The translations under genes and the position numbers were made by a program. From an uncultured Azospirillum sp. (GTDB lineage Bacteria; Pseudomonadota; Alphaproteobacteria; RF32; CAG-239): a stretch of 64,000 bases of DNA. The notes under the pieces were generated by a model that made no database searches, was not told the DNA's origin, and worked only from the letters and a program-made list of their open reading frames with translations. This document shows, piece after piece, positions 43,274-51,922 of this stretch (its first letter is position 1; every line of letters begins with the position of its first letter). Where the stretch lies: NCBI GenBank assembly GCA_900538765.1, contig UQAB01000004.1, positions 1-64,000 of the forward strand, read 5' to 3'.

Positions 43274-43463
43274 AGTTTACCTTATAGTTACAGTTGTCTT
43301 ATTCAGATTATTTTAGGGCATAATATTTATCTTTTCAAATGTTATTTGTGCGATTTCGGTCATTGAGGGGAATTTTTTTTACGCGGGGCAAAATTGTTCT
43401 GGTAAAGGCGGCTTTTTTCTGTTACCATACGCACAGAAAAAGTAATTAATTCGGAATAAAGAG

Positions 43464-43910
43464 ATGAAAGATAATATGCTGGAGCAGGATATGAAGATTA
43501 TTTCTCAACTGAATGAAGAGCAAAAGCTGGCTTTTTTGACGGCGTTTGCAAAACTGGCAGGTGCAGACGGCCATGTTGATGCGGAAGAAAAAGAGTTTAT
43601 TCGGGATGCGGCGCTGACTTACGGTATCCCCGGTTCGCGTATTGATGAAATCTGGGCGTCAAAGTCAGAAGAAGAGCTGCTGGAAAAGGTCAAACTTATT
43701 GACAACCGTCAGGCTGCTTTGATGCTGATTAAGGAAATGTGCATGCTGGCTCATGCCGATGACGAGCTTTCAGATTCAGAAACCCTGCTTATCGGCAAGG
43801 TTGGAGAAGCGATGGGGGTTTCTCTTGAGAAAATCCAGCAAATCAGTAATTGGGTGATTGACCGAATCATTTGGCTGGAACGCGGCAAGCTGATTTTTGA
43901 AGAAGTGTAG
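43464..43910 (+). CDS. TerB-family protein
   Basis: The 148-residue helical protein has two acidic repeat boxes, GADGHVDAEEKEF (about residues 33-45) and HADDELSDSETLL (about 93-105), typical of TerB domains. These are thought to bind divalent metal and act in stress or membrane-linked complexes. It is cytoplasmic, with no helix anchor. It is first in an operon with the following unknown gene 23 bp downstream. The same domain occurs fused to a J domain in the protein at 55938-57107. Confidence 0.8.
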   Translation: MKDNMLEQDMKIISQLNEEQKLAFLTAFAKLAGADGHVDAEEKEFIRDAALTYGIPGSRIDEIWASKSEEELLEKVKLIDNRQAALMLIKEMCMLAHADDELSDSETLLIGKVGEAMGVSLEKIQQISNWVIDRIIWLERGKLIFEEV

Positions 43911-43933
43911 TTAACTTCCCGGCAGGAGGTAAA

Positions 43934-44944
43934 ATGGCAGAGTTATCAGACAACGGCGGAGAAAGCAGAATCCGAAAAATGGAAACGCTGCGAAACGACA
44001 GCTCGCGGCTTGATACGCCGGAAAATATTGTCAGAAAAGCGGTTGAACGCCTGTATCCGCGTATTAATGCCGAAGACAGCAGACGAATCGTCACAGGGTT
44101 GGTGACACAGCCGACAAGCAGTAAAATCAAAATCGGCGACGAGGAAATCAGAATAGATTATCTGAATGAGTATGTGGCCGATAATATTGAGCTGATTAAT
44201 GCCGGTTCTTCCGAATACGGCAGTTCGTCGATGGGGGAATATTTTGGCTGGATTGAAGAAGGGCAGAGCGTTATCAGAAATATGACTGACGGCGAAATTA
44301 CGGTTCAGGATTTGGAAGAAAAGCATGATTTGCTTAGTAATTTTCAGCAGCGCGAAGTCGATTTGATGACTTGTATCGCTTTGTATAAACGCTGTAATCT
44401 GGAAGACGAGCGGATTAAAAAGAAGTTTGAGGAATTAAACAAGAAACTGTTACGCCTGCGCGAAATCAGGAGTGCGGTCGAAACCTCTACCAAAGACAAG
44501 GTTGATGAGAAAAACCGCCCGGAGAACAATGTGGTGCGTGATATTATCAAAGCACAGGTTTATTTGAATTTCTTATCTTTGGTTGGCAGGGAAGTTGAGG
44601 ACGGGAAACAGCTGGTTTCACCGGAAGAGCGCCGGCAGCTTAATATTATCAGCAATTCCTATGTTAATGTGCCCTATGTTCTGGAGAGTATCAGCCGAGC
44701 GTTACAGCGGAAAGATAATTTCCGCGAGAGCCTGGCGGAGCGTTATGTGATGCAGAAGGAAGAGGCTAAACCTCAGACCCGGGAATCGATAGAGCATAAG
44801 CTGGCAGTGTTGTCCGGACGCCGGGCGCCGCTGCGGCAGGAGCCGGAATATGATTACAGCCAGACGCGGGCCCGGGCTTTTGACATGAATAAATATCTGA
44901 TGCTTAAAAAGCTGAAGGAAAGTCAAGATTATCTTCGGGCATAA
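43934..44944 (+). CDS. Cytoplasmic helical protein, unknown
   Basis: Not recognised. The 336 residues are highly charged and mostly helical, with likely coiled-coil around residues 150-190 (DERIKKKFEELNKKLLRLRE) and no membrane segment or signal. The C-terminal ~60 residues are rich in Arg and Pro. An SD GGCAGGAGG lies just upstream. It is conserved in context between the TerB-like gene and yggT, so the operon may serve membrane or stress homeostasis, but that is only a guess. Confidence 0.6.
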   Translation: MAELSDNGGESRIRKMETLRNDSSRLDTPENIVRKAVERLYPRINAEDSRRIVTGLVTQPTSSKIKIGDEEIRIDYLNEYVADNIELINAGSSEYGSSSMGEYFGWIEEGQSVIRNMTDGEITVQDLEEKHDLLSNFQQREVDLMTCIALYKRCNLEDERIKKKFEELNKKLLRLREIRSAVETSTKDKVDEKNRPENNVVRDIIKAQVYLNFLSLVGREVEDGKQLVSPEERRQLNIISNSYVNVPYVLESISRALQRKDNFRESLAERYVMQKEEAKPQTRESIEHKLAVLSGRRAPLRQEPEYDYSQTRARAFDMNKYLMLKKLKESQDYLRA

Positions 44945-44971
44945 TTGTTTTTTTATTGTAGGAGTAAGAGA

Positions 44972-45274
44972 ATGGGGCTCTTGTTAGAACCTTTTGTATA
45001 TATTTTGCATGTTTTGCTTTCGGTTTATTTCTATATTATCGTTATTGAGGTTATTTTACACTGGCTGATACAGTTTGGTATCGTCAATTTGCACAATGGT
45101 TTTATGCAGCGTTTGACGCGTGTGCTCGAATCGCTTACTCGGCCGGTTTATGCCAAGGTGCGCGCTTATGTGCCGCCTTTTTCGGGAATCGATTTTTCGC
45201 CGTTTATTTTGTTGTTGGCACTGACGTTTTTACAGCGTTTGCTGTGGCGTATTTCTCAGCTTTTGGCCGGTTGA
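44972..45274 (+). CDS. YggT-family membrane protein
   Basis: The 100-residue integral membrane protein has two helices (about 10-35 and 74-95) and the YggT pattern FVYILHVLLSVYFYIIVIEV followed by a loop with FMQRLTRVLESLTRPVYAKV and PPFSGIDFSPFILLLALTFL. ATG 44972 is chosen for the SD TAGGAG 8 bp upstream; an earlier in-frame start at 44945 has none. Function is not established; linkage to YggU and FolD genes is common. Confidence 0.85.
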   Translation: MGLLLEPFVYILHVLLSVYFYIIVIEVILHWLIQFGIVNLHNGFMQRLTRVLESLTRPVYAKVRAYVPPFSGIDFSPFILLLALTFLQRLLWRISQLLAG

Positions 45275-45279
45275 AAGCA

Positions 45280-45585
45280 ATGTTTTATGATGAGAAAAAC
45301 GGCAAGGTCATTGTCAGAGTCAGGCTTTCTCCCAATGCGGCTGCTTTGAAGGTAAACGGCATTTTTACCGATGCCGGCGGAGAAGAATATCTGAAAATCA
45401 GCGTCATATCTGTTCCCGAAAAGGGAAAGGCCAACAAGGAACTGGTGAATCTTCTGTCCGGCCGGCTTAAAATAGCCAAGTCTGATATTGTTATTGTCAG
45501 CGGTGAAACGGATCGGTATAAAAGGCTTGAAGTTTCGGGAGAAACGGATATGATTATTTCTCGGTTGAATGAATTGGCGGGGTGA
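45280..45585 (+). CDS. YggU/DUF167-family protein
   Basis: Small cytoplasmic protein of 101 residues, with RVRLSPNAAALKVNGIF (the P-N-A box), YLKISVISVPEKGKANKELV and GETDRYKRLEVSG, the typical DUF167 sequence. ATG 45280 lies 5 bp after the yggT stop; the longer frame from 45244 is yggT overlap. Function unknown. It precedes folD by 3 bp, so the set is cotranscribed. Confidence 0.88.
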   Translation: MFYDEKNGKVIVRVRLSPNAAALKVNGIFTDAGGEEYLKISVISVPEKGKANKELVNLLSGRLKIAKSDIVIVSGETDRYKRLEVSGETDMIISRLNELAG

Positions 45586-45588
45586 ATT

Positions 45589-46440
45589 TTGACGGCGGAA
45601 ATTATTGACGGGAAAGAAATGGCGCGCCGGGTTCGGGAAGAACTGGCGCAGAAAACGGCTCTTTTGAAACACAAACCGCATTTGGCGGTGGTTTTGGTCG
45701 GCAATGATGAAGCCAGCCTGATTTATGACCGCAACAAACAGAGAGCAGCACAGGAAATCGGCATGGAATGTGTGATTCACCATTTGCCGGAAGATATTTC
45801 CCAAAAGGAGCTGACGGCGCTGATTGATGAATTGAACGCGGCCAAAAAGGTGAACGGGATTATCGTTCAGATGCCGCTGCCGGCGCATTTGAATGCGGAA
45901 GAGGTTTTGCGGCACATTGTTCCCGAGAAAGACGTTGACGGTTTCGGCGTCTATAATGCCGGACTGTTGATGACAAATTCTCCCGAAGCGATTATTGCGG
46001 CGACCCCGAAAGGAATTTTGCGTATGTTAAAGTCGGTTTATACTGATTTGAGCGGCAAATATGCCGTGATTATCGGGCGCTCAAATATTGTCGGGCGGCC
46101 GCTGGCTGCGCTTTTGCTGAATAACAACTGTACGGTGACTGTTGTTCACAGCAAATCTGAGAATATTGAAGAACTGACACGGTGTGCCGACATTGTCATT
46201 GCTGCCTGTGGCAAAGCGCGCCTGGTTAAAAAAGAGTGGCTTAAACCGGGAGCGGTAGTTATTGATGTCGGGATTAACCGGGTTAACGGCAAATTGGCCG
46301 GGGATGTCGATTTTGATGATGTTTTGGGGACGGCCGGTTATATTACGCCGGTTCCGGGCGGTGTCGGACCGATGACCGTGGCCATGCTTTTGGACAATAC
46401 TTTAGAGGCTTATATCCGACAGAACAAGGAGGTTTTATGA
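45589..46440 (+). CDS. folD: Methylenetetrahydrofolate dehydrogenase/cyclohydrolase FolD
   Basis: Bifunctional enzyme of one-carbon metabolism, interconverting methylene-, methenyl- and formyl-tetrahydrofolate with NADP. Visible are ASLIYDRNKQRAAQEIG (Tyr and Lys of the active site, about residues 43-59), IIVQMPLPAH, the NADP motif GRSNIVGRPLA and TPVPGGVGPMTVAML. Start is a TTG at 45589, 3 bp after yggU, which restores a full N-terminus (TAEIIDGKEMARRV). The next gene overlaps the stop by 4 bp. Confidence 0.95.
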   Translation: MTAEIIDGKEMARRVREELAQKTALLKHKPHLAVVLVGNDEASLIYDRNKQRAAQEIGMECVIHHLPEDISQKELTALIDELNAAKKVNGIIVQMPLPAHLNAEEVLRHIVPEKDVDGFGVYNAGLLMTNSPEAIIAATPKGILRMLKSVYTDLSGKYAVIIGRSNIVGRPLAALLLNNNCTVTVVHSKSENIEELTRCADIVIAACGKARLVKKEWLKPGAVVIDVGINRVNGKLAGDVDFDDVLGTAGYITPVPGGVGPMTVAMLLDNTLEAYIRQNKEVL

Positions 46441-47057
46441 TTACGGCGATGCGCAGAGTCAGCAGTTATTTTCACAAATTTGTCAGGGCTTGTTATGATT
46501 GGATGATTGCCATGGCGTCCAATGAGCACGCTATGTATTTTTTGGCAGCGATAGCTTTTATTGAGAGCTCTTTTTTTCCGATTCCGCCGGATATTATGTT
46601 AATTCCGATGGTTTTGGCGGCGCCGCAGAAAGCGTGGCGGATTGCCGGCGTGGCTACGGCAGCAAGTGTTGTCGGCGGTTATTTCGGCTATGCCATCGGC
46701 GTTTTCGGTTATGAGGTTATTGCCAAGCCGATACTGAATTTTTACGGTTATATGCAGCAGTTTGAAACATTTCAGGGATATTATCACGAATGGGGGGCGT
46801 GGATTGTTTTTGGCGCCGGGGTAACGCCGTTTCCTTATAAGGTTGTCACGATTGCCAGCGGTGTCGTTCATCTGGATTTGCTGGTTTTCGGCATTGCTTC
46901 GGTCATTTCTCGCGGCATTCGCTTTTATTTGGTGGCCTGGCTTTTGAAAAAATACGGCGAGCCGATGCGAGAATTTATTGATAAGAATTTGGGAATGCTG
47001 TCGATTTTGTTTGTACTTTTGCTGGTCGGCGGATTTGCCTGTGTCAAATATATGTAG
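46437..47057 (+). CDS. DedA/YqaA-like membrane protein (SNARE-associated family)
   Basis: The 206-residue protein has about five helices and the DedA pattern ESSFFPIPPDIMLIPMVLA (about 42-60), GYFGYAIGVFGYE and FGAGVTPFPYKVVTIASGVV (about 122-141), where DedA proteins have the FxRxxPxVR region. Here it is the YqaA-like form. DedA proteins act in membrane lipid flipping and proton-motive-force homeostasis. It is coupled to folD by an ATGA overlap and ends at a terminator convergent with infA. Confidence 0.82.
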   Translation: MITAMRRVSSYFHKFVRACYDWMIAMASNEHAMYFLAAIAFIESSFFPIPPDIMLIPMVLAAPQKAWRIAGVATAASVVGGYFGYAIGVFGYEVIAKPILNFYGYMQQFETFQGYYHEWGAWIVFGAGVTPFPYKVVTIASGVVHLDLLVFGIASVISRGIRFYLVAWLLKKYGEPMREFIDKNLGMLSILFVLLLVGGFACVKYM

Positions 47058-47062
47058 CAAAG

Positions 47063-47095
47063 AAAAAAACGCTGTATGATTACAGCGTTTTTTTT
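47063..47095. terminator. Bidirectional rho-independent terminator
   Basis: AAAAAAACGCTGTA and TACAGCGTTTTTTT form a perfect 14-bp stem with loop TGAT, between the DedA-like gene and infA. Confidence 0.88.
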
Positions 47096-47315
47096 AGTCT
47101 TTATGGCGGAAAGTAATGCGGCCTTTAGTCAGGTCATAAGGTGTCATTTCAATATCGACCTTATCGCCGACCATGACTCTGATTCTGAATTTGCGCATTT
47201 TTCCCGCGGTATGGGCCAAAATTTCAACGCCGTTTTCCAAGCGGACGCGGAACATGGCATTGGGAAGTTTTTCAATTACTTCTCCTGTCAGTTCAAGAAG
47301 TTCTTCTTTACTCAT
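47094..47315 (-). CDS. infA: Translation initiation factor IF-1
   Basis: The 73-residue OB-fold protein binds the ribosomal A site during initiation. The sequence LELTGEVIEKLPNAMFRVRL, AHTAGKMRKFRIRVMVGDKV and TKGRITFRHKD is standard for IF-1. It is monocistronic and ends at the shared terminator. Confidence 0.97.
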   Translation of the reverse strand: MSKEELLELTGEVIEKLPNAMFRVRLENGVEILAHTAGKMRKFRIRVMVGDKVDIEMTPYDLTKGRITFRHKD

Positions 47316-47390
47316 AAATTTTTCCTTAAATATTTACTGTTGTTACCTATATAAACTATAATTTTTTTTTATGCAATGAAAAATTAAGGT

Positions 47391-48965
47391 TTAAGCGCGG
47401 GGAAGAATCATACTAAAGCGGGTTCCTTGGGCCTGGACGCTGTTTGCTTTTATGCTGCCGCCGCAGTTGTCGATAATGGATTTGACAATGGCCAGCCCCA
47501 GGCCGCTGCCGCTTCCCGGCAGGTTTGCCGTGTCGGTTGTGAAGAACGGATCAAAAATGCGTTTGAGATTTTCTTCGCTGATGCCGTGTCCGTTATCCGT
47601 GACGTTGATTGTTATTTTTCCGGCGGGGACAGCTTTGACGTCAATGTGTAGTTTGCCATTGTCGGACATGGCTTTGAAGGCATTTTGCAACAGGTTGAGA
47701 AGGATAATGCGGAAGTCTATCTCCGGCATTTTGATATATAAATCTTTGGCCGGCAGGACAGTGTTTATCGTGATGCCGTTGCGCTTTGCTTCATAGTCCA
47801 GCAGACCGGCGATTTCCCGGATTGTGTCGTTGCAGCGGGTTTTGCATTCGTTTTGGTGTGCTTTCCGCGAAAGGCGGAGCAGTCTTTCTGGGACGTTAAT
47901 GCTTTCCACCAGTTGTTTGTTAATCAGGTTTAGGTATTTTTTTTCTTCGCTGTCATCGTCTTTATTCCGGTGGTATTTGTCGAGCAGAGCTTCGACCAGC
48001 ATGCGGATGGAACCGAGGTGGTTTTTCAGTTCATGGGCTACAGATGTTGCCAGGAAGCCCATGACAGATAATTTTTGCTGATGCGAAAATTTTATGTCGT
48101 TGCTTAAGTCGCGAATAGAATTGACCGTCAGTTTCTGTTTTTTTCCAAGATTGTTTTTTATATTCAGGGGCGCGGCGTTAACGGCAAGGAGGCGGTTGTC
48201 ATAAGTGATGAAAATCTGCGCGGCTTTGTCGCTGTTTTGCATAATGCTGCTGATTTGCCGGTTCAGATTTTCATCGACTTTGTTTTTCCGGCTGCCGGTG
48301 AGGCGGCGGTATTCTTTGTTGGCAATGATGATAATGCCTTGTTCGTCAATGACATATAATGTGTCGGGAATACCGTCAATCAATGACTGGAGAAAGTTTT
48401 TCTGGTTGTTTATTTCGGCGATTTTTTCCTGAATGTTGTCGGCCATACGGTTGAAGGCCAGGGCCAGATTGTCGACTTCATCCAGAAAATGTTTGTTTTG
48501 TTTGAGCCGGACGCGCGAAGACAGGTCTCCCCGGGCGATTTTGGCGACAGTTTCCGACAAGTTATTGACCGGGATAATAATAAATCTGCGGATGAGGAAG
48601 CCTAGGGCAATCATTGACAAAACCAGCAGAAACGAATTCAGGAAAATGATGTTTATTCCCTGTTTAATGGTTTCGTTACGGGTATTATAATTTTTTATCA
48701 TTTCCGAGGCGAGGATTTTTTCTTTTGACAGTTCCTGCGTATAGCGGCTGAGGCGGTTTTTATCTGCGGCATCAAGCTTTTTTTGCAGGCGGATGTTTTC
48801 ATAAAGCAGGGAGATGTATTGCTGGTTGCGGGCAAAGGTTGTGCGCTGTTCTTCCAATATCTTATTATAATAGACATTGTAAAACGTGGACAGGAAGATA
48901 ACCGCGGCAATGATGAAAAAAGCGGCTATGGTATAAAGGAATTTTTTATTGAGGCTGAAAAACAT
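47391..48965 (-). CDS. Orphan sensor histidine kinase
   Basis: The 524-residue membrane sensor has TM helices at about 9-29 and 105-125, with a short extracytoplasmic coiled-coil between them. A HAMP domain (about 126-180) and a PAS-like domain (about 188-285) follow. HisKA carries the phospho-acceptor H311 in VAHELKNHLGSI. The HATPase shows NLLQNAFKAM, DNGHGI, FDPFFTT and GSGLGLAI. No response regulator is adjacent, so its partner must be elsewhere. The gene is monocistronic. Confidence 0.9.
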   Translation of the reverse strand: MFFSLNKKFLYTIAAFFIIAAVIFLSTFYNVYYNKILEEQRTTFARNQQYISLLYENIRLQKKLDAADKNRLSRYTQELSKEKILASEMIKNYNTRNETIKQGINIIFLNSFLLVLSMIALGFLIRRFIIIPVNNLSETVAKIARGDLSSRVRLKQNKHFLDEVDNLALAFNRMADNIQEKIAEINNQKNFLQSLIDGIPDTLYVIDEQGIIIIANKEYRRLTGSRKNKVDENLNRQISSIMQNSDKAAQIFITYDNRLLAVNAAPLNIKNNLGKKQKLTVNSIRDLSNDIKFSHQQKLSVMGFLATSVAHELKNHLGSIRMLVEALLDKYHRNKDDDSEEKKYLNLINKQLVESINVPERLLRLSRKAHQNECKTRCNDTIREIAGLLDYEAKRNGITINTVLPAKDLYIKMPEIDFRIILLNLLQNAFKAMSDNGKLHIDVKAVPAGKITINVTDNGHGISEENLKRIFDPFFTTDTANLPGSGSGLGLAIVKSIIDNCGGSIKANSVQAQGTRFSMILPRA

Positions 48966-49059
48966 GCAAATTATTTCCTGGAGCGCGATGACGTTAGCTA
49001 TTATTTAATAAAATAGAAATAAGTTAAGAAATATATAAAATCAATTTAGAAGAATAACG

Positions 49060-49293
49060 ATGGACAAGCAAAAGAATTTTGATTTCGGTTATGAAATCCC
49101 CGCCGAATTTGAGGCAGAACTCTCTTCCTGGAATGATCGGGACGTTGCCTTTATCAAGAGCGATTATCAAAACGGTAAAGATATGTGGCTGATTTATGCC
49201 GCGGATGGCACCAAGCTGGCGACGACCGACAATCGCGATTATGCTTTTATTGTGGCTAAGCAGAATAATTTGACTCCCCGCAGTGTTCATTAG
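49060..49293 (+). CDS. DUF1150-family protein
   Basis: The 77-residue protein matches alphaproteobacterial DUF1150: MWLIYAADGTKLATTDNRDY followed by AFIVAKQNNLTPRSVH. These proteins are found almost only in alphaproteobacteria, often next to a small heat-shock protein gene, which is absent here. Its role is not known. It is monocistronic, with a hairpin-rich repeat element in its 3' region. Confidence 0.85.
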   Translation: MDKQKNFDFGYEIPAEFEAELSSWNDRDVAFIKSDYQNGKDMWLIYAADGTKLATTDNRDYAFIVAKQNNLTPRSVH

Positions 49294-49297
49294 GGGG

Positions 49298-49399
49298 AGC
49301 TTGCTTTTTGGGTATCATACTTGTGATTTTTCTTCTTATGTACTTCAGTTGTACACCGCGTCGAAAAATCACGGCGTAGCATACTCAAAAATCAAGCTC
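49298..49399. repeat. Nested stem element with conserved long loop, copy B
   Basis: Outer arms GAGCTTGCTTTTTGGGTAT and the region complementary to GAGCTTGATTTTTGAGTAT pair at 18 of 19 positions including one G-T. The inner stem GTGATTTTTC (49323-49332) pairs perfectly with GAAAAATCAC (49363-49372). The 30-nt loop contains TTCTTATGTAC and GTTGTACACCGCGTC, largely as in copy A at 15204-15234, and itself can form a TGTAC/GTACA hairpin. Confidence 0.7.
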
Positions 49400-49417
49400 T
49401 TGGATGGTTTATTGGCA

Positions 49418-49442
49418 AAGGCTCGGAAAAATCCGAGCCTTT
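49418..49442. terminator. Hairpin between repeat element and lepA (possible terminator)
   Basis: AAAGGCTCGGA and TCCGAGCCTTT form a perfect 11-bp stem with a 3-nt apex. A long T run is lacking on both sides, so termination efficiency is doubtful. Confidence 0.55.
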
Positions 49443-49445
49443 GTG

Positions 49446-51251
49446 TTAATTATCGCCGATGCGGAGGGCTTCAATAAATGCCGATTGCGGTACTTCGACT
49501 TTGCCGAACTGGCGCATTCGCTGTTTGCCTTTCTTTTGTTTATCCAACAGTTTGCGTTTGCGGGTGATGTCGCCGCCGTAGCATTTTGCAGTCACGTCTT
49601 TACGCATGGCAGAGATGGTTTCGCGGGCAACGACTTTGCCGCCAATAGCCGCCTGAATCGGAATTTTGAACAGGTGCCGCGGGATGAGGTCTTTTAAGCG
49701 TTCGCAAATCTGGCGGCCGCGGGATTCCGCTTCTTCGCGGTGGCAGAGGAAAGCGAGGGCGTCGACCGGTTCTTCGTTAATCAGGATTTGCACTTTTACC
49801 AAATCAGACACTTCATAGCCGATAAGCTCGTAGTCAAAGCTGGCGTAACCGCTGGAGATAGATTTCAGGCGGTCGTAGAAGTCAAAGACAATTTCATTCA
49901 GCGGGATTTTGTAGACAACCATGGCGCGGCTGCCGGCATAGGTCAGGTCTTCCTGTTCGCCGCGGCGTTCGGTGCAGAGTTTCAACACGCTGCCGAGATA
50001 TTCATCGGGGACGAGAATCGTGGCGCGTACCATGGGCTCCTCAATGCTGGCGATTTTGGTTGTTTCCGGCATATCGGCAGGATTGTGGAGGGTTATCTGT
50101 GTGCCGTCGGTCATGTTGATTTTATAAGCAACGGACGGTGCGGTAGTGATTAAGTCCAGGTCAAATTCACGGCTCAAACGCTCCTGGATGATTTCCATAT
50201 GCAGCAAGCCGAGGAAACCGCAACGAAAACCGAGGCCGAGAGCGGCGGAGTTTTCGTTTTGGTAATCAATACTGGCGTCGTTCAGCTTAAGCTTGGCCAA
50301 GGCGTCTTTCAATAAGCCGTAGACACTGCTGTCAACCGGAAAAATGGAACAGAAAACGACCGGGATTGAGGGCTTGAAGCCGGGAAGCGCCTGAGTACAG
50401 GGATTTTTGTTGTCGGTAATGGTATCGCCGACATGACAGTCGCTAACGCTTTTGATGCTGGCGGTAATGAAGCCGACCTCGCCGGGGCGGAGTTCTTCGA
50501 CGTCCTGCATTTTTGGGGTAAAAATACCGACCTTATCAATGGTATAAACTGCGTTATTGGACATCATGCGGATTTGCATTTTTTTGCGGATAATGCCGTC
50601 ATGAATCCGAACCAGAATGATGACGCCGAGATAGCTGTCATACCAACTGTCAATCAGCAAGGCTTTCAGCGGCGCATCTACATTGCCGACAGGCGCCGGC
50701 AGGCGGGTGACGACGGCTTCAATGAGATTGTCAACGCCGAGTCCGGTTTTTCCCGATGTTTCGACGGCTTCAGATGCGTCTATGCCGATAACATCTTCTA
50801 TTTGTTTTTTGACACGTTCCGGATCAGCCGAGGGCAGGTCAATTTTGTTTAAGACCGGGACGATTTCATGATTGTTATTAATTGCCAGATAGACATTGGC
50901 CAGCGTTTGCGCTTCAACCCCTTGAGTGGCGTCGACAACCAGAACGGAACCTTCGCAGGAGGCGAGGGAGCGTGATACTTCATAAGAAAAGTCAACGTGT
51001 CCCGGCGTGTCAATCAGGTTGAGCTGGTAGGTTTTGCCGTCTTTGGCCTTATAATTTAAGCGGACGGTCTGGGCTTTGATGGTGATGCCGCGTTCGCGTT
51101 CAATGTCCATGGAATCGAGAACCTGTTCCTGCATTTCGCGTTGCTGCAGGCCGCCGCAAAATTCGATAATGCGGTCGGCGAGGGTTGATTTGCCGTGGTC
51201 GATGTGGGCGATGATTGCAAAATTACGGATTAAACTTAAGTCTGTAGCCAT
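49446..51251 (-). CDS. lepA: Elongation factor 4 (LepA)
   Basis: Ribosomal GTPase that helps assembly and back-translocation. The G domain begins IAHIDHGKSTLADRIIE, continues RERGITIKAQ, DTPGHVDFSYEV and VLNKIDLP. EF-G-like domains follow, ending with the LepA-specific C-terminal domain (KCYGGDITRKRKLLDKQK). The 601-residue length is normal. It is transcribed alone, divergent from the GNAT gene. Confidence 0.96.
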   Translation of the reverse strand: MATDLSLIRNFAIIAHIDHGKSTLADRIIEFCGGLQQREMQEQVLDSMDIERERGITIKAQTVRLNYKAKDGKTYQLNLIDTPGHVDFSYEVSRSLASCEGSVLVVDATQGVEAQTLANVYLAINNNHEIVPVLNKIDLPSADPERVKKQIEDVIGIDASEAVETSGKTGLGVDNLIEAVVTRLPAPVGNVDAPLKALLIDSWYDSYLGVIILVRIHDGIIRKKMQIRMMSNNAVYTIDKVGIFTPKMQDVEELRPGEVGFITASIKSVSDCHVGDTITDNKNPCTQALPGFKPSIPVVFCSIFPVDSSVYGLLKDALAKLKLNDASIDYQNENSAALGLGFRCGFLGLLHMEIIQERLSREFDLDLITTAPSVAYKINMTDGTQITLHNPADMPETTKIASIEEPMVRATILVPDEYLGSVLKLCTERRGEQEDLTYAGSRAMVVYKIPLNEIVFDFYDRLKSISSGYASFDYELIGYEVSDLVKVQILINEEPVDALAFLCHREEAESRGRQICERLKDLIPRHLFKIPIQAAIGGKVVARETISAMRKDVTAKCYGGDITRKRKLLDKQKKGKQRMRQFGKVEVPQSAFIEALRIGDN

Positions 51252-51394
51252 CTTTATCTTTCTTGATTAGTGATTATTTAAGTTAATAGATAGTGTAAAA
51301 AATGTTTTTAGGCAATACAATTTGTGTTGTGTGAGGCTAAAAAATATGCTTAAATGAAAGACAAGCATATAATTATATTCGGAGGAGGCACAAA

Positions 51395-51832
51395 ATGAGG
51401 AAAATGGTTGATGTTCAGTTCGGATCATCGCGCTATGACGCGCTGGTGGAACTGCGTTATAAAGTGCTGTTGGAACCTCTGGGGTTAAAGTTTTTGGATA
51501 TGCACCGTCAGCAGGAAGTCAATTATCTGCATATCGGCTGCGTTGAGCAGCTTGACGATAAGTTGGTCGGCGGGTTGATTTTGGCGCCGATTGACAATGA
51601 TGATATCCGTATGATGCAGGTGGCCGTCGATACAAAATATCAGGGTGAAGGAATCGGGCGGGAACTGGTGAAGTATGCCGAAAAGCGCGCGAAAGAAGCC
51701 GGTTATCATCGTTTGATTATGCACGCAATGCTGTCGGTTGTCGGTTTTTATGAACATCTTGGTTTTCATCAGGAAGGCGATATTTTTCCCGAGAACGGTA
51801 TTACGTTTGCCAAGATGGTTAAGGATTTATAG
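51395..51832 (+). CDS. GNAT-family N-acetyltransferase
   Basis: The 145-residue protein has the GNAT core: beta 4 with VAVDTKYQGEGIGRELVKYA (acetyl-CoA loop QGEGIG, about residues 84-90) and beta 5/alpha 4 with VVGFYEHLGF. The N-terminal part (LVELRYKVLLEPLG) is of the ElaA-like or small-molecule acyltransferase type. SD GGAGGAGG lies just upstream. Substrate unknown. A terminator follows. Confidence 0.85.
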   Translation: MRKMVDVQFGSSRYDALVELRYKVLLEPLGLKFLDMHRQQEVNYLHIGCVEQLDDKLVGGLILAPIDNDDIRMMQVAVDTKYQGEGIGRELVKYAEKRAKEAGYHRLIMHAMLSVVGFYEHLGFHQEGDIFPENGITFAKMVKDL

Positions 51833-51851
51833 CTGCTTGTGTTTTTTGAAT

Positions 51852-51884
51852 GCCGTCAGGTATGGCCTGACGGCTTTTGTTTTT
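51852..51884 (+). terminator. Terminator of the GNAT gene
   Basis: GCCGTCAGG and CCTGACGGC form a perfect 9-bp stem with loop TATGG, followed by TTTTGTTTTTT. Confidence 0.85.
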
Positions 51885-51887
51885 TGC

Positions 51888-51916
51888 TTGCTTCACATAT
51901 TCCCTTGTGTTATCTT
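51888..51916 (+). promoter_or_regulatory. Promoter of the candidate RNA
   Basis: TTGCTT (51888-51893) and TATCTT (51911-51916) are separated by exactly 17 bp, directly after the GNAT terminator. A start near 51923 would fit the first hairpin of the RNA. Confidence 0.5.
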
Positions 51917-51922
51917 GAAGTT

